Assembly: GCF_018919175.1 (NCBI RefSeq)
Contig: NZ_JAHLQL010000008.1
Coordinates: 1-64,000, forward strand
Length of the DNA: 64,000 bases
Source: Clostridium simiarum
GTDB lineage: Bacteria; Bacillota; Clostridia; Clostridiales; Clostridiaceae
Direction: 5' to 3'
Shown here: one piece after another, positions 21,149 through 30,060 of the stretch
Numbering within the stretch: position 1 is the first letter of the stretch
Layout: each line of letters starts with the position of its first letter
Notes under the pieces: generated by a model
The model's database searches: none
What the model saw: only the letters and a program-made list of their open reading frames with translations
Told to the model about the DNA's origin: nothing
Made by a program: the position numbers and the translations under genes

Positions 21149-22438
21149 ATGTTTAGTATGAAATATGAAAAAAAGAACATAAAATATGCCTTATACATAA
21201 TTACTGCTTTATTTTTTATAATTTGCGTCATAACCTCATTAAAATATGGGGATTACAATCTTCTGGGTAGCTACGAAAAAATGGATAACGATGACGTTAG
21301 ATACATAAGAAGTGCGTGGACTATATTAGATACAGGTATACTGTCGTATCATAATCCAGGGGAGAAAACAGTATTTATAATGCCAGGAATCTCTTATACC
21401 TTAGCTTTTTTTATGAAAATTTTTGGAAGAGTAGAAGGAGTAATGGCTTTTAGGATATTTCAAGGGGTTTTACAAAGTCTTTCTATATTCATAATATTTT
21501 TTATAGGAAGAAAGTTATTTAATAGTAGAGTTGGATTTTGGGCGGCTATAATAGACGTTTTCTACATACCGGAAATTTGGGCCACCAATGTGATACTTAC
21601 GGAAACCATATTTAAGTTTTTTTTGGTGCTTTTAATTTATATATCCATTTACGCCATAGAAGAAAAACAGTTTAAATACTATATATGGGGAGGGGCTGTC
21701 TGGGGCTTAGCCACATTATATAGGCCTACTATTGCAGCCTTTCCTATGGTTATATTATTTATGTGGATATATAAAAAGTATGAAATAAGGGATATGCTAA
21801 AGTTTGGTATAGTTACTACTGTAGTTTTCGCCATAATAATGAGTCCTTGGTGGGTTAGAAACTATAAGGTATTTGGTGAATTCATCCCACTTACTCTATC
21901 CTCAGGGAATCCTATGGTAGAAGGTTCTTATATAAACTATGATGAAAGTATAGATTATTATGCACCAGAGCGCTCTGATGATGTAATTGAACAAAACAAA
22001 TTATATATAGAAAATGTGAAATATAGATTTAAGCATGTGATGCTAAAAAGACCTTTTGCTTATGCAAAGTGGTATTTTATAGATAAAGGATTAACCCTTT
22101 GGACAGTTGCTTTTTATTGGAAGGAAATATGGGGCATAAGCCGAGTAGTAGTAATGATATATCATATACTAATATTGATACTTGGAATTATAGGTATGAT
22201 AAAGTATTTAAGAAAAGCTAGAAGGAGTAAAAATATAAGTTCTAGAAGTTATGACTCCTATTCCCTAGGAATTTATAGAGCTTCAACTAAATCATCAATC
22301 TCCAGTGGAAAGATACTTTTCTTTGTATTAATATTTTTCTACATCACCCATATACCATATATAACATTTTCAAGATATGGATACCCTACAATGTTTATAT
22401 TTATGATTTATGCAACCTATCTTTTCTTTGGAGAGTAA
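21149..22438 (+). CDS. ArnT/GT39-like membrane glycosyltransferase
   Basis: A 429-aa multispanning protein of the dolichyl-phosphate-mannose/ArnT-like (GT-C) class. The first extracellular loop carries the acidic motif MDNDDVRYIRSAW, and PGISYTLAFFMKIFGRVEGV and WGLATLYRPTIAAFPMVILF are typical of the family. GT-C enzymes transfer sugars from lipid-phosphate carriers to lipids or proteins outside the membrane. With the flippase-like protein upstream it would form a small envelope-glycosylation unit. The start at 21149 is chosen because an earlier ATG (21140) runs into a stop; 21158 is also possible. Confidence 0.82.
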   Translation: MFSMKYEKKNIKYALYIITALFFIICVITSLKYGDYNLLGSYEKMDNDDVRYIRSAWTILDTGILSYHNPGEKTVFIMPGISYTLAFFMKIFGRVEGVMAFRIFQGVLQSLSIFIIFFIGRKLFNSRVGFWAAIIDVFYIPEIWATNVILTETIFKFFLVLLIYISIYAIEEKQFKYYIWGGAVWGLATLYRPTIAAFPMVILFMWIYKKYEIRDMLKFGIVTTVVFAIIMSPWWVRNYKVFGEFIPLTLSSGNPMVEGSYINYDESIDYYAPERSDDVIEQNKLYIENVKYRFKHVMLKRPFAYAKWYFIDKGLTLWTVAFYWKEIWGISRVVVMIYHILILILGIIGMIKYLRKARRSKNISSRSYDSYSLGIYRASTKSSISSGKILFFVLIFFYITHIPYITFSRYGYPTMFIFMIYATYLFFGE

Positions 22439-22451
22439 CCATGATAGAGGA

Positions 22452-22610
22452 TAATTCCTAGGTTTAGGTGAGGGTGCTTATAAAAATTACTTTTCTTAGG
22501 CTAAACCTTAAAGGGGATTGTCTAGGTGAATAAAGAAGTATTAGTAACTGTGGTAATAGGATAAAAGTAAGCTTTAGGTGAATCTTACTTCATCTAAAGC
22601 TTATTTTATT
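22452..22610 (+). terminator. Structured region ending in a terminator
   Basis: The 290-bp gap after the glycosyltransferase contains AGGTTTAG...CTAAACCT (22459-22508). At 22568-22602 a strong hairpin TAAGCTTTAGGTGA/TTCATCTAAAGCTTA is followed by TTTTATT. The first part resembles the layout of the repeat at 1381-1475 but not its sequence. The second is a likely terminator for the operon. Confidence 0.6.
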
Positions 22611-22729
22611 AAAAATAGTGTAAAGGTTATCAAAGAGGAAAACATATTAAAAATGGCAGTGATGAAATAAATGAATTTCAATCAAGGAGTTAAGGATTAA
22701 TAGGGGTATAGATAAAAGAGGGGGATTTT

Positions 22730-23590
22730 ATGAAAAGCTATAAAAAAATCTATATAGGCATAGTTTGTATAATTTCTTTCAGTTATATAGGAAATCTAAT
22801 CTATTATTATAACAATAAATTAGACAAGCCCTGTTTCTTACAGCATTATTATGATTTGGAACAAGGGGAGATGTTTACATTATACTTTTTAGATAATAAA
22901 GTAATTAATGAAAAGGATAAAATAACAAACATAGGCATAGGTAATTATAAGTTTAATATTAATAATCAATATAATGATAATTATAATTATAATAAACCAG
23001 GTGCTTTACGACTAAGGGCTATAGATATAAATCCTAATGGAAGGGATTCTTTTAGGGGTTTTATGCAAGATGAGACTGTTGGTTCATATAAAGAAATAAC
23101 CATACACTATGGAGAGAAGGTAGAAACCGTACCTATAGGTAATTTAAGTTTTAAAAAAGAGAATGTAAAAACTAGAGGAGAAGAAATCTTATCTGACCGA
23201 GGTAGACAGCTTAATGAAGAAAAATACCAGTTTACGCTTTTCCCTTCAGAAGCCATGAGGATATTGGAAGTTAAAGATAAGCATAGTGAAGATGATATAG
23301 AGGTGTTTTCAGATTATATACCATATAATAGTGATAATATTACAAAAAGAACCCTGCCATTTTATGTAGAATCAGAAGAAGTAATTATTATAAAAGTTGA
23401 TGTTTCAAAGTTGGTAAAAAAGGCTTCTAAAGAAGGCTTAGTCTTTAATTACCCAATAGAAGTTGTTTACGAATCAATGGATGGAAGTAAGGGAACAAAA
23501 ACCTTAAATGTAAATATAGTTCCTAATGATGCAAATATTGATATAAAGTCTACTAAGGAATCTTTAAGAGATAAGGAGGGAGAGATGTGA
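22730..23590 (+). CDS. Unknown membrane-anchored extracytoplasmic protein
   Basis: A 286-aa protein not recognised as a known family. One N-terminal membrane segment (residues 6-27, IYIGIVCIISFSYIGNLIYY) is followed by a polar, Asn/Lys/Glu-rich domain that should be outside the cell, with beta-strand-like stretches (GKETVPIGNLSF-type, RTLPFYVESEEVIIIKVDVS, FNYPIEVVYESM). There is no lipobox Cys. GGGGG lies before the ATG. It overlaps the next gene by four bases, so the two probably work together. Confidence 0.7.
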   Translation: MKSYKKIYIGIVCIISFSYIGNLIYYYNNKLDKPCFLQHYYDLEQGEMFTLYFLDNKVINEKDKITNIGIGNYKFNINNQYNDNYNYNKPGALRLRAIDINPNGRDSFRGFMQDETVGSYKEITIHYGEKVETVPIGNLSFKKENVKTRGEEILSDRGRQLNEEKYQFTLFPSEAMRILEVKDKHSEDDIEVFSDYIPYNSDNITKRTLPFYVESEEVIIIKVDVSKLVKKASKEGLVFNYPIEVVYESMDGSKGTKTLNVNIVPNDANIDIKSTKESLRDKEGEM

Positions 23591-24153
23591 ATAAAGCAAT
23601 TAAAAGAATTATGGTTGGGTTTTTATTTATATCTCTTGATATTAATATAGGCTTTATAGATATACTTAATAATTCTTTAGGATTTATTATAATAATTTAT
23701 GGATTAAAGGACTTAGTGGAGCATAGCTTATACTTTACAAAAGCCATACATGTAGCTAGATTTTTAGTACTTATAAACATCCCTTACTCTATTAAGTATG
23801 GAGAAGCTAGAGATGGCATGAACTTAAATTTTTTAAGCAACTTTTATCCTTTGGACATTTTATATACCATAATAGTGGTCTTAATTAATATATACTTTGT
23901 ATATAATCTTTGTAGGGGATTTAGTGAAATGACAAAAAAATATGAGCATACTTCTAGGAGCTTTATGAATTTTATAAAAGCATATACGGTTATATGCTCT
24001 ATAAGTATGTTACTTTTAATATTTAATATAAATTTAAATATTAAAAGCATAAAGGATTTTATAATATTTTTCTCCATAGGATTAGCCTTTTGGAATATAT
24101 GCTTTTTAGTGTTATTAAACAAGACTAGAAAGATGGATTTTAATTTAAAATAG
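23587..24153 (+). CDS. Unknown integral membrane protein
   Basis: The 188-aa protein has about five membrane spans (GFLFISLDINIGFIDILNNS, LDILYTIIVVLINIYFVYNL, AYTVICSISMLLLIFNINLN, FFSIGLAFWNICFLVLLNKT). It starts at GTG within the stop of the preceding gene, with AAGGAGGGAGA in front. I do not recognise the family. The tight coupling suggests a membrane complex with the anchored protein encoded upstream. Confidence 0.68.
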   Translation: MNKAIKRIMVGFLFISLDINIGFIDILNNSLGFIIIIYGLKDLVEHSLYFTKAIHVARFLVLINIPYSIKYGEARDGMNLNFLSNFYPLDILYTIIVVLINIYFVYNLCRGFSEMTKKYEHTSRSFMNFIKAYTVICSISMLLLIFNINLNIKSIKDFIIFFSIGLAFWNICFLVLLNKTRKMDFNLK

Positions 24154-24178
24154 TGATTTTCATAATTTGAAAATCACT
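24152..24178 (+). terminator. Hairpin behind the unknown gene pair
   Basis: AGTGATTTTC and GAAAATCACT pair around ATAATTT, overlapping the stop codon. No T run follows on the plus strand, so it may mainly stabilise the transcript end. Confidence 0.45.
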
Positions 24179-24188
24179 GCCTGCTATA

Positions 24189-24222
24189 TCTGTTAAACTA
24201 GTATTATAACTAAGTTAACAGA
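24189..24222. promoter_or_regulatory. Candidate operator upstream of the GH4 gene
   Basis: TCTGTTAA and TTAACAGA form a perfect 8-bp inverted repeat spaced by 18 bases that include a possible -10 (TATTAT or TATAAC). It lies 22 bases in front of the GH4 glucosidase. It may be the site of the RpiR regulator encoded just downstream. Confidence 0.45.
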
Positions 24223-24243
24223 GAGAAAGTAGGAGGGGTTACA

Positions 24244-25593
24244 ATGAAAAATAATAAAATTAAAATTGTTACCATAGGTGGAGGATCAAGCTACACTCCA
24301 GAGTTAATAGAAGGTTTTATTAAACGTAAGGATGAACTTCCAATTAAGGAAATTTGGTTAGTAGATATAGAGGACGGAAAAGAAAAATTAGAAATAGTAG
24401 GTAACCTAGCAAGGCGTATGGTGAAAGAGGCAGGGCTAGATTGGGAGGTTCATTTAACCTTAGATCGCAGGGCTGCCTTAAAGGATGCGGATTTTGTATC
24501 TACACAATTACGTGTGGGACTATTAGATGCTCGTATTAAAGATGAACGTATTCCTTTAAGTCATGGAATGTTAGGTCAAGAAACCAATGGAGCAGGAGGA
24601 ATGTTTAAAGCCTTTAGAACAATTCCTGTAATACTTGGTATAGTTGAAGACATGAAAGAGTTATGTCCAAATGCTTGGCTTGTAAACTTTACAAATCCTG
24701 CTGGAATGGTTACAGAGGCAGTGCTTAAGTACGGTAACTACAATAAAGTAGTAGGCTTATGCAATGTTCCTATTATGCATACTATAAAAGAATCTGAAAT
24801 GTTAGGAAAAAATCCAGAAGAGCTATTTTTCCATTATGCAGGTTTAAATCATTATCACTGGCATAGGGTTTATGATAAGGAAGGAAATGAATTAACCTTA
24901 GATATAATTAATGAAATGTTCAATGGAGATAATAAAGTAGTAGAAAATATATCAGGAATTAAGTTTATGGAAGAGCAAATTCGTGATTTAGAGATGCTTC
25001 CTTGTGCATACCATAGGTATTATTATATGCATGATGATATGCTTCATGAAGAGTTAGAAGAATTTAAAAATAATAATACCCGAGCAGAAAAGGTTAAAAG
25101 AGTTGAAGCAGAGTTATTTGAATTATATAAAGATCCTAACTTAAAGGTTAAACCAGAGCAATTAAATCAACGTGGAGGAGCACACTATTCTGATGCTGCT
25201 TGTGAGATTATAAGTTCAATCCATAATGATAAAAGAAGCATAATGGTAGTTGATACAAGAAATAATGGAGCAGTAACAGATTTGCCATATGACTCAGCAG
25301 TAGAGATAAGTAGCTACATTACAGGTAGCGGACCAAAGCCAATTACTTTTGGTAAATTTAATGCTGCAGCACGTGGGCAAATACAGCTTATGAAAGCTAT
25401 GGAAGAGTTAACTATAGAAGCAGCAGTTACAGGAGACTATGGTAAGGCGCTACAAGCCTTTACAATAAATCCAATGGTTCCAGCAGGTACTGTTGCTAGA
25501 GAAGTGCTAAATGAGCTTTTAATAGCTCATAAGGATTATCTACCTCAATTTAAAGATTCTATAGAAAAAATAGAAGAAGGTAAGTTAAAATAA
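24244..25593 (+). CDS. 6-phospho-beta-glucosidase, GH4
   Basis: The 449-aa NAD- and metal-dependent GH4 hydrolase splits phosphorylated beta-glucosides (cellobiose-6-P and similar) produced by PTS import. It has the N-terminal Rossmann motif IVTIGGGSSYTPELIEGF, NFTNPAGMVTEAV, the metal-binding Cys in GLCNVPIMH and the His in GLNHYHW, plus RGGAHYSDAACEII. It is full length and cytoplasmic. AGGAGGGG precedes the ATG. No PTS permease is adjacent, so the phosphorylated substrate comes from a system encoded elsewhere. An RpiR regulator follows. Confidence 0.94.
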   Translation: MKNNKIKIVTIGGGSSYTPELIEGFIKRKDELPIKEIWLVDIEDGKEKLEIVGNLARRMVKEAGLDWEVHLTLDRRAALKDADFVSTQLRVGLLDARIKDERIPLSHGMLGQETNGAGGMFKAFRTIPVILGIVEDMKELCPNAWLVNFTNPAGMVTEAVLKYGNYNKVVGLCNVPIMHTIKESEMLGKNPEELFFHYAGLNHYHWHRVYDKEGNELTLDIINEMFNGDNKVVENISGIKFMEEQIRDLEMLPCAYHRYYYMHDDMLHEELEEFKNNNTRAEKVKRVEAELFELYKDPNLKVKPEQLNQRGGAHYSDAACEIISSIHNDKRSIMVVDTRNNGAVTDLPYDSAVEISSYITGSGPKPITFGKFNAAARGQIQLMKAMEELTIEAAVTGDYGKALQAFTINPMVPAGTVAREVLNELLIAHKDYLPQFKDSIEKIEEGKLK

Positions 25594-25611
25594 ATATTAA
25601 ATTTGTAATTT

Positions 25612-25640
25612 AAGAGAAGTTCTAGGGCTTCTCTTTTTTT
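25612..25640 (+). terminator. Terminator after the GH4 gene
   Basis: AAGAGAAG pairs with CTTCTCTT around 8 bases and is followed by a run of Ts, a classic intrinsic terminator. The RpiR gene thus has its own promoter or depends on read-through. Confidence 0.85.
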
Positions 25641-25683
25641 GATGATTTTACTTAAATATTCTATAATATTTAAGTAGGAGGGG

Positions 25684-26490
25684 ATGAAAGTGGGAGAGGT
25701 AATTTATAGACTATTGTTTTTTGTTAACTCTAATAAAGAAAAGGATGTATACTATACCATTGCGTGGACAATGCTACAAAATATAAAAGAGGTGCCAAGG
25801 CTTAATATAAATCAATTAGCAGATATGTGCTATACATCCACTTCTACCATTAGCCGCTTTATAAAAAAATTAGGTTATGAAAGCTTTGGTGATTTTAAAG
25901 AAAAGGTAGAGCTAGTATTAGGGTATTATAAAAGAGATATATCTTTTCACCCAGATTTCGGTGAGAAAAGTGATATAGATCCAAGTTCAATGGTTAAGAA
26001 CTTTTATGGTGTCATTAATAATCACTTAAAAGAGACCTGCAACAATTTGGACATAAGAAAGCTAGATAAATTGCTTGAACTTATCTATCAGCATAAAAAG
26101 ATAAATTTTTTTGGTATGCAATTTTCTCAATATATGTCCATGGAGATACAAGCAAAATTATTAGCTTTAGGAAAGTTTGTAACTGCTTTTGTAGATGTTA
26201 AGGAGCAATTAAAATGTGCAGAGGAGTCAGATGAAGGTTCTTTAGCTATAATTTTGTCTATAGCTGGAAGAGTAGGTAAAACTGATTTAGTAAATAAGAT
26301 AAAGGAATCCAAAAGTAAATTAGTAGTTATAACTCAAAATCCAAAAGTGGACTTTTTAGAGGATGCAGATTTAGTTATATTATTTGGCAATAAGAATACG
26401 GATAAAGAAGAGTTTTTACTAGGAGGAAGATATGCCCTATTAAGCATAATTGACCTTATGTATTATAGATATGTGTTTTTATATAATTGA
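25684..26490 (+). CDS. RpiR/MurR-family transcriptional regulator
   Basis: This 268-aa regulator has an N-terminal HTH_6 domain (NINQLADMCYTSTSTISRFI, about residues 39-58) and a C-terminal SIS sugar-phosphate-binding domain (KKINFFGMQFSQYMSMEIQA and LAIILSIAGRVGKTDLVNKI). RpiR proteins sense phosphosugars and control sugar catabolic genes. The adjacent GH4 phosphoglucosidase, with an inverted repeat in its promoter, is the likely target. GGAGGGG lies just before the ATG. Confidence 0.92.
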   Translation: MKVGEVIYRLLFFVNSNKEKDVYYTIAWTMLQNIKEVPRLNINQLADMCYTSTSTISRFIKKLGYESFGDFKEKVELVLGYYKRDISFHPDFGEKSDIDPSSMVKNFYGVINNHLKETCNNLDIRKLDKLLELIYQHKKINFFGMQFSQYMSMEIQAKLLALGKFVTAFVDVKEQLKCAEESDEGSLAIILSIAGRVGKTDLVNKIKESKSKLVVITQNPKVDFLEDADLVILFGNKNTDKEEFLLGGRYALLSIIDLMYYRYVFLYN

Positions 26491-26585
26491 AAGTGAAGGA
26501 ATTATACCCATTAAAAGGTACCCTATATTAATAAATTACGACTTTTACACAAGTAATCCACGTCAATTAACACATAACTAACAAC

Positions 26586-26777
26586 TTATCAACATAATTT
26601 TGTGGACAACTCTTGATTTTTGTGGATAAGTTTAGAAAAAACACCTTTGTGTCATGTGGATAAAAAACTTGTCATAAAGGTTAAAAGCTATAAAAATGTA
26701 GGTTTTACCTTATTTCTACACCATAATGCACATACTTATCCACAAACTATTAACAAAACATACATTTCTGTGGATAA
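26586..26777. promoter_or_regulatory. DnaA-box cluster upstream of thyA
   Basis: Within 192 bp there are four exact TTATCCACA boxes: 26621-26629, 26655-26663 and 26769-26777 read TGTGGATAA, and 26736-26744 reads TTATCCACA. Two more have one mismatch: 26586-26594 (TTATCAACA) and 26601-26609 (TGTGGACAA). The surrounding sequence is very AT-rich. The whole 470-bp gap (26491-26960) has no other gene. A -10 box TATAAT at 26879-26884 is likely the thyA promoter. There is no dnaA, dnaN or rpmH nearby, so this is more likely a regulatory or DnaA-titrating site than the origin. Confidence 0.75.
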
Positions 26778-26960
26778 GCTATGGTAAATAGTCCACATTA
26801 TTAATTCAATGTACTACATTAATGAAAAATTTTCAGGAATAAGAGAATTTCATGATAGAATTTAGGTGTAAGCATTAGTATAATAGTGTTAATATGTAAA
26901 ATATCCTTAAGAGAAATTTAGGATACCTTGCACAGGAGATATTATAAGGAGTTGATTTTC

Positions 26961-27755
26961 ATGAGCATTGCTGATAAGCAATATTTAGATTTAGTGAAAG
27001 ATATATTAGATAATGGATATTATGAAACAGAGAATAGAACAGGAATACCTACTTATAAATTACCTCACAAGATTATGCAGTTTAATCTTGAAAAAGAGTT
27101 TCCAATACTAACTACAAAGTTTGTAGCTTTTAAAACTGCTGTAAAGGAACTTTTGTGGATATATAAAGATCAATCCAATGATGTAAAAAAGCTTAATGAG
27201 CAAAATGTGCATATTTGGGATGAATGGGTGAAGGAAGATGGAACTATAGGAACATCCTATGGGTGGGTAGTTAAAGAATATAATCAAATAGATAAACTAA
27301 TTGAAGGTTTAAAAAATGATCCCCAAGGAAGAAGGCATATAATGAGCCTTTGGCAAATACCTCATTTAGATGGGGGATCACTATACCCTTGTGCTTTTAT
27401 GACCATGTGGGATGTTACAGATGGTAGATTAAACTGCATGTTAGTACAGCGTTCAGCAGATATTCCATTAGGAGTGCCCTTTAATATGACCCAATATGCT
27501 GTGTTGGCTCATCTTATAGCGAAAGTTACAGGTTTAAAACCAGGCTTATTTACCCACGTTATTAATAATGCTCATATATATGACAATCAAGTAGAGGGTA
27601 TGAAGCTTCAGCTTACAAGAGAGAAGGAGGCTTATGAAGCTCCAAAGCTTTGGATAAATCCAGAAATAAATAATTTTTATGATTTTACCATAGAAGATAT
27701 AAAGCTTATAGATTATAATCATCATCCATCTATAAAAATGGAGGTGGCAGTATAG
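26961..27755 (+). CDS. thyA: Thymidylate synthase
   Basis: The 264-aa ThyA uses methylene-tetrahydrofolate to convert dUMP to dTMP. The catalytic cysteine is Cys144 ([12 protein letters not shown]), with folate and nucleotide sites in [40 protein letters not shown] and [17 protein letters not shown] start it at the ATG at 26961, 9 bases behind AAGGAG, giving the standard 264-residue length; an upstream in-frame codon has no RBS. The folA gene starts immediately after its stop. The promoter lies beside a DnaA-box cluster. Confidence 0.96.
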   Translation: MSIADKQYLDLVKDILDNGYYETENRTGIPTYKLPHKIMQFNLEKEFPILTTKFVAFKTAVKELLWIYKDQSNDVKKLNEQNVHIWDEWVKEDGTIGTSYGWVVKEYNQIDKLIEGLKNDPQGRRHIMSLWQIPHLDGGSLYPCAFMTMWDVTDGRLNCMLVQRSADIPLGVPFNMTQYAVLAHLIAKVTGLKPGLFTHVINNAHIYDNQVEGMKLQLTREKEAYEAPKLWINPEINNFYDFTIEDIKLIDYNHHPSIKMEVAV

Positions 27756-28247
27756 ATGTTAAGTGCAATTGTGGCTGTAGCTAATAATAATGCCATAGGA
27801 AAAGATAATGATCTTTTAGTTAGGATTCCAAGGGATTTAAAAAGGTTTAAGGATATAACTACAGGTCATACAATAATTCTTGGAAGAAAGAACTTTCAAT
27901 CCCTTCCAAGGGTTTTGCCTAATAGACATCACATAATACTTACTAGAAATAGGAACTTTAAAATAGAAGATGAAAGAGTTACAGTTATACACTCTATAGA
28001 AGATTTAAAGCCTTATATGGAAGATTCAAAAGAGCATTTTGTAGTGGGTGGAGGAGAAATATATAAGCTTTTACTGCCTTACACAGACAAACTTTATATT
28101 ACAAAAGTCTATGCGGATTTTGATGCAGATACATTTTTCCCTGATTTTAATGAAAAGCAATGGAAGGTTGTTTATAGGGAAAAGGGCATAAGAGATGAAG
28201 AAAACCCCTATGACTATGAATACCTAGATTATGAAAGAATTAAGTAA
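27756..28247 (+). CDS. folA: Dihydrofolate reductase
   Basis: This 163-aa enzyme regenerates tetrahydrofolate from the dihydrofolate made by ThyA. It shows the family motifs MLSAIVAVANNNAIGKDNDL, TTGHTIILGRKNFQSL, VVGGGEIYKLLLPYTDKLYI and the Asp-rich DFDADTFFPDF. The ATG directly follows the thyA stop with GGAGG inside the end of thyA, so the pair is translationally coupled. Length is normal. Confidence 0.96.
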   Translation: MLSAIVAVANNNAIGKDNDLLVRIPRDLKRFKDITTGHTIILGRKNFQSLPRVLPNRHHIILTRNRNFKIEDERVTVIHSIEDLKPYMEDSKEHFVVGGGEIYKLLLPYTDKLYITKVYADFDADTFFPDFNEKQWKVVYREKGIRDEENPYDYEYLDYERIK

Positions 28248-29067
28248 GATTAGAAGGCTTTTAAGGTAGTAAGAATCTATGCAAGTGGTATTTATGAGAA
28301 TTTAAGATTGGAAAATTAGTCTATGTTGTAGAATTGTGTTTATAATATATCAATTTTAAAGGGGAGTCATTTTGATATACATCCTAAAGTTATACAGGGA
28401 AAATAAGAAATGTATAATAAAAAGGGGATTATATCATTTCTGACCCCCTTAATTAGTATTTTAAGAGCGTATGGATATAACGGTAAATGCTAATTATGCT
28501 TATTGGATTTAGCTGTGCTTTGACTTTTTTCTCCAGACAAATATAATTATTTCGCAAAGATTTGGAATGTTTTCAGTAAAATAGACATATAGAATGTACG
28601 ATTTTTCTCAGATTTCTTAGAATTTCAATTAATTCATTCCTATGTATAATGGTTAAAATAATTTAAATATAAGTAACATACCTCAGATGCTTCCCCTACC
28701 CTGAAATTAGCTTTTTAAAAATTAAGAAGATGTTCTTAACTTTAGGTAATAATCTCTTTTGTATTCTTTAGATGATTTATATTCTACTGAAAACTCTCTT
28801 CTTTTTCCCATTTTTAAACACATGCTTCTCTATGTAGTTATTATACATACTTTTCTATGTGTCTATCAAATTAGGTATACTCCAATCAACAATAAGGTCA
28901 CAAGCTATATTATATAAATAATCAGAAGCCATCTCTTTTTAGGGAGGGCTTTTGACTATTTAATAAGAGAAAAAATTTTATAGGTTAATAATTAGGAAAA
29001 AGTCAATAAGAAGAATAAAAAGGTAAAAGCATGTCCACAATTAAGATATAAATGATAAGGAGTGGAT
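28248..29067. other. 820-bp gene-poor region before cas1
   Basis: No intact gene is visible. The stretch contains a possible transposase remnant on the minus strand (28722-28811) and a degenerate stretch with stops around 28820-28935. Several T-rich and A-rich tracts precede cas1. It may be an old insertion scar at the edge of the CRISPR-Cas locus. AAGGAG at 29057 belongs to cas1. Confidence 0.4.
28722..28811 (-). pseudogene. Possible IS3-type OrfA N-terminal remnant
   Basis: A 29-codon minus-strand frame begins MGKRREFSVEYK, which resembles the first residues of IS3/IS150-family OrfA transposases. The next residues (SSKEYKRDYYLKLRTSS) no longer fit and the frame stops. There are no terminal repeats in view. 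This is weak evidence for a decayed insertion sequence. Confidence 0.25.
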
Positions 29068-30060
29068 ATGTTTATGGAATTAGTAATTAACTCAAGGGGA
29101 GCACATATTAGTAAAGTTGATGAACGATTTCAAGTTACGATAGATGGAGTTAAACAAGAGTTTTCAAGTAAAAAGGTAGAAAAAATATTAATAACAACAT
29201 CTGCGTTAATAACAACAGATGCATTAAAGTTGGCAATAGAAAACAATATTGATGTTGTGTTTTTGGAGTATAGTGGAAAACCTTTTGCTAGGGTATGGCA
29301 TTCAAAATTAGGTAGTATAACTACAATAAGAAGACATCAATTAAAATTAAATGAATTACCTATGGGAACAGAATTTGTTAAAGAATGGATTGATCAAAAA
29401 ATAAGTAACCAAATAAATCATCTAAATAAGCTTAAATTAAATAGAAGTGATGAAAAAATTGAGTTGATAGATAAAGCTATTAAAGATATGGAAGATCACA
29501 AGTGTGCGTTATCCATGTTAAACAATGTACCTATAGATATTATAAGGGGAACAATGGAAGGACATGAGGGTTACTGTGCTAGAAGGTATTTTAGTACTTT
29601 GGGAGAGTTGATACCCGAGAAATATAAATTTAAGGGTAGAAGTAAAAACCCAGCTAGTGATCAATTTAATTGTATGCTTAATTATGCTTACGGAGTTCTT
29701 TATTCAAGGGTAGAAAGTTCGTGTATAATTGCAGGATTAGATCCATATATAGGAATAATGCATACGGATAATTACAATAGAACAGCTCTGGTTTTTGATC
29801 TTATAGAAATGTATAGAGGTTATATGGATGAGGTTGTTTTTAGCTTGTTTTCTAAGAGAAAAGTGAAACAAGATATGTTTGATAAGATAGAAGGTGGAGG
29901 GTATTGGCTAAATAAGTTAGGTAAACAAACATTAATAGAGGCTGTAAATGGTAGATTTGAAGAAAAAATTAAATATAAAGGCAGAGTTATAAGGCTTAAT
30001 AATGTAATTCAATATGATTGTCATAACATTGCCAATAAAATTTTAAATGAGGTGATGTGA
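29068..30060 (+). CDS. cas1: CRISPR-associated Cas1 integrase
   Basis: The 330-aa Cas1 inserts new spacers as a complex with Cas2. The metal-binding residues of the family are Glu167 (HEGYCARRYF), His232 (GIMHTDNYNRT) and Asp244 (LVFDLIEMYR). The N-terminal beta domain (MELVINSRGAHISKVDERFQ) is present. I start at ATG 29068 or 29074 because AAGGAG at 29057-29062 overlaps an upstream GTG. It heads the adaptation unit cas1-cas2-cas4. Confidence 0.96.
   Translation: MFMELVINSRGAHISKVDERFQVTIDGVKQEFSSKKVEKILITTSALITTDALKLAIENNIDVVFLEYSGKPFARVWHSKLGSITTIRRHQLKLNELPMGTEFVKEWIDQKISNQINHLNKLKLNRSDEKIELIDKAIKDMEDHKCALSMLNNVPIDIIRGTMEGHEGYCARRYFSTLGELIPEKYKFKGRSKNPASDQFNCMLNYAYGVLYSRVESSCIIAGLDPYIGIMHTDNYNRTALVFDLIEMYRGYMDEVVFSLFSKRKVKQDMFDKIEGGGYWLNKLGKQTLIEAVNGRFEEKIKYKGRVIRLNNVIQYDCHNIANKILNEVM

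Noticed and set aside
22452..22510. Third copy of the 1381/52265 repeat
   Set aside because: Layout (CCTAGGTT, stem ends) is similar, but the inner sequence does not align well enough.
26491..26960. Chromosomal origin of replication
   Set aside because: The DnaA boxes fit, but dnaA, dnaN, rpmH and other origin genes are absent and thyA follows. Kept as a DnaA-box cluster only.
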